Shown: piece by piece, positions 60,809-64,000 of the stretch
How positions within the stretch are numbered: the first letter of the stretch is position 1
Layout of the letters: each line of letters opens with the position of its first letter
DNA from: Candidatus Melainabacteria bacterium
Lineage (GTDB): Bacteria; Cyanobacteriota; Vampirovibrionia; Obscuribacterales; Obscuribacteraceae
DNA length: 64,000 bases
Direction of reading: 5' to 3'
NCBI GenBank assembly: GCA_027451745.1
Contig: DAIDIP010000010.1
Location: 1 to 64,000, forward strand
Notes under the pieces: generated by a model
What the model was told of the DNA's origin: nothing
Seen by the model: the letters and a program-made list of their open reading frames with translations, nothing else
The model's database searches: none
Program-made: the position numbers and the translations under genes

Positions 60809-61219
60809 ATGTCAATGAATTTTATAAATTTATCTATCGAGATTATAAAAGAAGGTTTTCCGAATGTTGTAGGTATCTGGCTATTTGGCAGTGTCGCAGC
60901 ACAGACCGCTTCTGCAAATAGCGATATTGATCTGGCCGTCCTTCTTCCTCAAAAAGCGAATAGCATAGAGCTGTGGAAATGTGCACAAAAAATAGCCAGC
61001 AAACTTGGTAAAGAAGTAGACTTAATAGATTTACTAGAAGCTTCAACTGTATTACGCTCCCAAATAATGCAAGAAGGAAGCAATATATTTTGCGCAGATA
61101 AATTTAAATGTGATTTGTTTGAAACAGAGTCTCTAACTGACTATTTGCGATTTTCAGAAGAACGTAAAGAAGTTTTAGAGGCTATCAAATCTCGAGGCAC
61201 GGTGTTAGGCGATGGATGA
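60809..61219 (+). CDS. mntA: MntA-type nucleotidyltransferase antitoxin
   Basis: A 136-residue minimal nucleotidyltransferase with GS (Gly27-Ser28) and Asp39-Ile-Asp41 (FGSVAAQTASANSDIDLAVLLP). In the HepT/MntA system this enzyme adds AMP units to the HepT toxin and so silences it. It overlaps the downstream hepT by 8 bases. Confidence 0.85.
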   Translation: MSMNFINLSIEIIKEGFPNVVGIWLFGSVAAQTASANSDIDLAVLLPQKANSIELWKCAQKIASKLGKEVDLIDLLEASTVLRSQIMQEGSNIFCADKFKCDLFETESLTDYLRFSEERKEVLEAIKSRGTVLGDG

Positions 61220-61619
61220 TGTTTTGGTCAATAAAGCAGCCATAATTGAGCGTTGCATAAAAAGAATCAAGGAAGAATATATAGGTCACGAAACTGATTT
61301 TGATCAAGATTTTACACGTCAGGACTCAATTATTTTGAATCTACAGCGAGCCTGTGAGGCTGCCATTGATATGGGCATGCGTTTGATCAAAATCAAAAGT
61401 GCAGGAATTCCGCAAAGCAGCCGCGATATATTTAGTTTGCTTGAATCAGCCAAGATAATTGATAAGTCTCTAAGCCAATCCCTACAAGCGATGGTAGGCT
61501 TTCGCAATATAGCCATACATGATTATAGAAAAATGGATCTTCTAATTGTGCGCCATATCCTTAAAGAAAAACTGGATGATCTTTCTAAATTTGCCAAGAT
61601 AGGCTTAAAATCAGGATAA
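61212..61619 (+). CDS. hepT: HepT-type HEPN RNase toxin
   Basis: A 135-residue HEPN (DUF86) protein with the catalytic RX4HXY motif as Arg98-Asn-Ile-Ala-Ile-His103-Asp-Tyr105 (FRNIAIHDY). The Tyr is the known site of AMP addition by MntA. Normal length. Its stop lies 22 bases from the islet K terminator. Confidence 0.87.
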   Translation: MDDVLVNKAAIIERCIKRIKEEYIGHETDFDQDFTRQDSIILNLQRACEAAIDMGMRLIKIKSAGIPQSSRDIFSLLESAKIIDKSLSQSLQAMVGFRNIAIHDYRKMDLLIVRHILKEKLDDLSKFAKIGLKSG

Positions 61620-61641
61620 GAAAAAGGTCTAAAAGACAAAA

Positions 61642-61675
61642 AACCCGGGAAGCAGCTTGCGCTACCGCCCGGGTT
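61642..61675 (-). terminator. Terminator of islet K
   Basis: AACCCGGG pairs with CCCGGGTT, with an inner GTAGC/GCTGC helix; on the minus strand TTTTTTGTCTTTT follows. It lies directly between hepT and the convergent islet gene and could end both. Confidence 0.75.
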
Positions 61676-61714
61676 GTGGTGAGTTTGACTTTGCGCAACA
61701 TCTAGTTGACACGC

Positions 61715-62254
61715 CTAGGCTTGGCGCGGGTCGAGCAGGACGACCCCGACGGGCACCGGCCTTTTGCCGATGAGACGATTGTAGCGCAGCAGTCGCAGTG
61801 CTTCCACGCCTGGGAAGTATTGTGGTGGCATAATGCGAATTTCTTCGCCCGCCATCCAAACATGTCCACCGTACTCGTCGCGGCGTTGGGCTTGCGGGAG
61901 GATCAGCAATTGAGAGGCTACAAGAAGCAGGCGATCCCATTCCACACCAGCCGGAACCCAGACAATGTCGAAGTCACCTGGGTGTTCCTTGCTGGAAACG
62001 AGGCTACCGCCAACGTACAGGTACTTGCAGCCGGAGACTCCAAGGAGTTGCGCCAGTTTGCGCATTTTAGCGATCAACTCACGGCGGACGTCGTTGGTGG
62101 CGAACTTGGTCTCGAAATCGTCCCAACTGACAGCATATGTTCCTGGGCGCAAGAGCCCCTTTTTGAATCGCGACGGCAACTCCCAATGGATCCATTGGGA
62201 CTCTGCCTCTTGAATCAGGCGCTGGATGTTGATGCGATCACTCAAGGCTTTCAT
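61715..62254 (-). CDS. DUF6932-like nucleotidyltransferase-fold protein (islet K)
   Basis: A 179-residue protein, ACAAGGA upstream of the ATG. Residues 75-105 (YLYVGGSLVSSKEHPGDFDIVWVP) give a GGS...DFDIVW pattern, like the GS...DxD of nucleotidyltransferases and the DUF6932 family. The rest is mixed alpha/beta with basic helices. It is the only islet gene with a suggestive family and sits next to the MntA/HepT pair, itself a nucleotidyltransferase system, perhaps by chance. GC-rich codons. Confidence 0.6.
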   Translation of the reverse strand: MKALSDRINIQRLIQEAESQWIHWELPSRFKKGLLRPGTYAVSWDDFETKFATNDVRRELIAKMRKLAQLLGVSGCKYLYVGGSLVSSKEHPGDFDIVWVPAGVEWDRLLLVASQLLILPQAQRRDEYGGHVWMAGEEIRIMPPQYFPGVEALRLLRYNRLIGKRPVPVGVVLLDPRQA

Positions 62255-62464
62255 GGACAGTCCTTGTAACGGGGTTAAGGTTGGACGCTAATCACTCTGT
62301 TGTTGATGGAAGTCCAAGTTTTTCAAGGATGAAGGTAACGCGCGCTGGCACATTGCGTTGCTCATCTTCGAAGAAAACCGGCACACGGATAGCTGAGATA
62401 ATCAGGGTTCGACTAGCTAGTTCTTTGCCGCCAGGAACTCCGGTGGAGCTGGTGAGGTGTGGTT

Positions 62465-62495
62465 AAGTACTTGCCTCACGATTAGGCAAGTACTT
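62465..62495. terminator. 12-bp hairpin beside islet K
   Basis: AAGTACTTGCCT pairs perfectly with AGGCAAGTACTT around a 7-base loop. There is no strong T-run; it may end the short plus-strand frame just before it. Confidence 0.5.
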
Positions 62496-62764
62496 GGTTT
62501 AATTTGGTATGGAGAATGGCTCTGGTTTTCTGTTTCGGGTTTGTGGGCAAGAAGCGATATATTACTAACATCCTGTTTTTGCCATTTAAAAATCAAGTCT
62601 GGTTTTATTAGCCTGGCAAATCTTTATGGACAACAAAATTAAGCACTCTAAAAGACTTAAAAGCTGGCATGACTGACCGATAAGAAAGTTTAGAGCAGAA
62701 TGAATAAGCTGAATCTTGATAACTTCTCATCTATAAAAACGCACATTAAATCTCCCTTTGCAAC

Positions 62765-62783
62765 TTAGCTAGCCTCCGCTAGG
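62765..62783. repeat. TAGCGC-type short palindrome, copy 12
   Basis: TTAGCTAGCCTCCGCTAGG, a diverged member with CTAGC and GCTAG arms; about 510 bases upstream of the islet K start. Confidence 0.5.
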
Positions 62784-63020
62784 TATTGTTTTATGGCAAT
62801 CGAAATCATCAAAAAATTAAAGCAAAACGACACAAAAAGCTAATTCTATTTTTGATGGCAAATGGAAGAGACTGATATTAAACACGAATGCAAACAAAGA
62901 TGTCGCAATCGAATTTTTTGCACTATGCTTCTTGCCTGGCTATTAGAGTAAGAGGCTAGATAATTTACAATTCGGCAAGATTAGGGCGCTATTTTCGGGT
63001 ATGAAAGAACTTAGCGCCGG

Positions 63021-63026
63021 TATAAT
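63021..63026 (+). promoter_or_regulatory. TATAAT -10 element upstream of dnaK
   Basis: A consensus TATAAT 67 bases before the dnaK ATG, without a good -35 at 17 bases. No CIRCE inverted repeat (TTAGCACTC...GAGTGCTAA) is present, so HrcA control is not indicated here. Confidence 0.5.
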
Positions 63027-63092
63027 GCGCATGGGAACATAGGCAAAGTAATAAATAAGTTGCCAATATCAAAAATGAATGGGTAGGGCAAA

Positions 63093-64000
63093 TGGGTAAA
63101 GCAGTCGGTATAGATTTAGGGACAACAAATTCAGTAGTTTCAGTGATGGAAGGCGGTAAACCAACCGTTGTTTCTAACGTAGAAGGCGGACGAACAACCC
63201 CATCAGTAGTTGCATTTACTAAATCAGGTGAGCGCTTAGTTGGACAACTTGCTCGCCGTCAAGCTGTTCTAAATCCAGAGAATACTGTTTACTCCATTAA
63301 ACGTTTTGTTGGTCGAAGATTTTCAGAAGTAGACAATGAAAAACGTATGGTGCCTTATAAAGTCAAAGAAGGCGACGATGGTGGCTGTAAGGTTCAAATT
63401 CAAAGCAAAGATTTCACACCAGAAGAAATCTCAGCTATGATTTTGCGCAAATTAAAAGAAGACGCAGAAAAATATTTAGGAGAAAAGGTTACTAGCGCAG
63501 TTATTACAGTGCCAGCTTATTTTAATGATTCGCAAAGACAATCAACAAAAAATGCCGGCACAATTGCTGGGCTTGAAGTTATGCGTATCATTAACGAGCC
63601 AACAGCAGCAGCATTGGCTTACGGATTAGATAAAAAAGAAAACGAAGTTATTTTAGTGTTCGACCTTGGTGGTGGTACTTTTGACGTTTCTGTTTTAGAA
63701 GTAGGCGATGGTGTTTTTGAAGTTAAGTCTACTTCTGGAGACACTCACCTAGGTGGAGACGATTTTGATCATTGCATAGTTTCATGGGTTGCTGATGAAT
63801 TCATGAATTTAGAAGGCATTGATTTGCGCAAAGATAGACAAGCTTTGCAGCGCCTTACTGAAGCAGCTGAAAAAGCAAAAATAGAACTTTCATCTGTAAT
63901 GGAAACTAATATTTCTTTGCCTTTCATCACAGCTGATGTAAGTGGTCCTAAGCATTTAGAGATGAAGCTTACTCGGGCTCGTTTCAATGAATTAACTCAT
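63093..64000 (+). CDS. dnaK: Chaperone DnaK (Hsp70), cut by the window end
   Basis: The first 302 codons of an Hsp70 ATPase domain; the frame is open to the window end. The ATG at 63093 gives the family start [25 protein letters not shown]. Further motifs: [49 protein letters not shown] and [13 protein letters not shown], all with intact nucleotide-binding residues. grpE and dnaJ are not visible upstream; whether they follow is unknown. Confidence 0.96.

Larger units (their letters stand above)
62255..63092. other. Upstream spacer of islet K and dnaK promoter region
   Basis: No confident gene. A GC-rich stretch 62281-62466 is open on both strands: 45 codons on plus from the ATG at 62329, and about 60 codons on minus ending TTE-stop without a start codon. 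A perfect 12-bp hairpin (62465-62495) follows. From 62500 it is AT-rich, with a TAGCGC-type repeat at 62765 and the dnaK promoter near 63021. Confidence 0.45.

Noticed and set aside
62281-62466. Short ORFs on both strands beside islet K
   Set aside because: The plus frame has a weak start context and the minus frame has no start codon; the sequence does not decide between them.
23060-62790. Islets as integron gene cassettes
   Set aside because: They are scattered rather than in tandem, no integrase is visible, and the palindromes lie upstream of the genes at variable distance instead of forming attC sites behind each ORF.
63000-63092. CIRCE/HrcA operator upstream of dnaK
   Set aside because: No TTAGCACTC...GAGTGCTAA inverted repeat is present; only a TATAAT element is seen.
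1-64000. CRISPR array or rRNA operon
   Set aside because: No regularly spaced direct repeats with variable spacers and no rRNA-like conserved segments were seen on either strand.

Overview
The window (64 kb, moderately AT-rich backbone) looks like a chromosome segment of an uncultured bacterium. The giant, poorly conserved proteins with YD-like beta segments, next to ordinary bacterial genes (ffh, rpsP, khpA, purN, glgP, dnaK, larE/larB, xylA/xylB), recall Melainabacteria/Obscuribacterales-type genomes. That assignment is an inference from protein character; the window has no rRNA and only one truncated marker (dnaK).

Layout. 1-833: truncated IS3-family element. 1-18.6 kb: a Melainabacteria-like cluster of very large proteins led by a TrbL/VirB6-like polytopic protein and ending in a 2503-aa protein. 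18.8-23.1 kb: a BrnT-like toxin/antitoxin pair, xylulokinase and xylose isomerase, and YoeB/YefM. 24-32 kb: a DUF4388-like gene, a class-A beta-lactamase-like hydrolase and an NlpC/P60 hydrolase, interrupted by GC-rich insertions that include two tRNA genes. 32.6-42.6 kb: larE, larB, khpA, rpsP, a 1320-aa protein, ffh, VapBC. 43.4-61.6 kb: an HD phosphohydrolase, glgP, a glycosyltransferase, a two-lobed retropepsin-like protein, an acyl-CoA dehydrogenase-like protein, a flavin reductase-like protein, a methyltransferase, purN, a glycosidase-like protein, a metal-dependent hydrolase and HepT/MntA. Right edge: the start of dnaK.

Two patterns cut across the annotation. (1) Seven transcription units, mostly the giant-protein genes, share an upstream operator of 11-bp direct repeats (core TCTCACA), arranged like PhoB/OmpR-family boxes. 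This suggests one regulon joining the TrbL-like cluster, the 1320-aa protein, a DUF4388-like protein and a methyltransferase. (2) About eleven long intergenic regions each hold a GC-rich, single-gene (or few-gene) islet unlike the backbone. Most have the same order: a TTAGCGC/GCGCTAA-type short palindrome, an AT-rich spacer of roughly 270-540 bases, a GC-rich ORF of unknown function with its own ribosome binding site, and a strong long-stem terminator. The islets include tRNA genes and hairpin RNAs, carry no visible recombinase, and often sit beside toxin-antitoxin modules. They are the best candidate here for an undescribed dispersed cassette system, although assembly chimerism must be excluded first.
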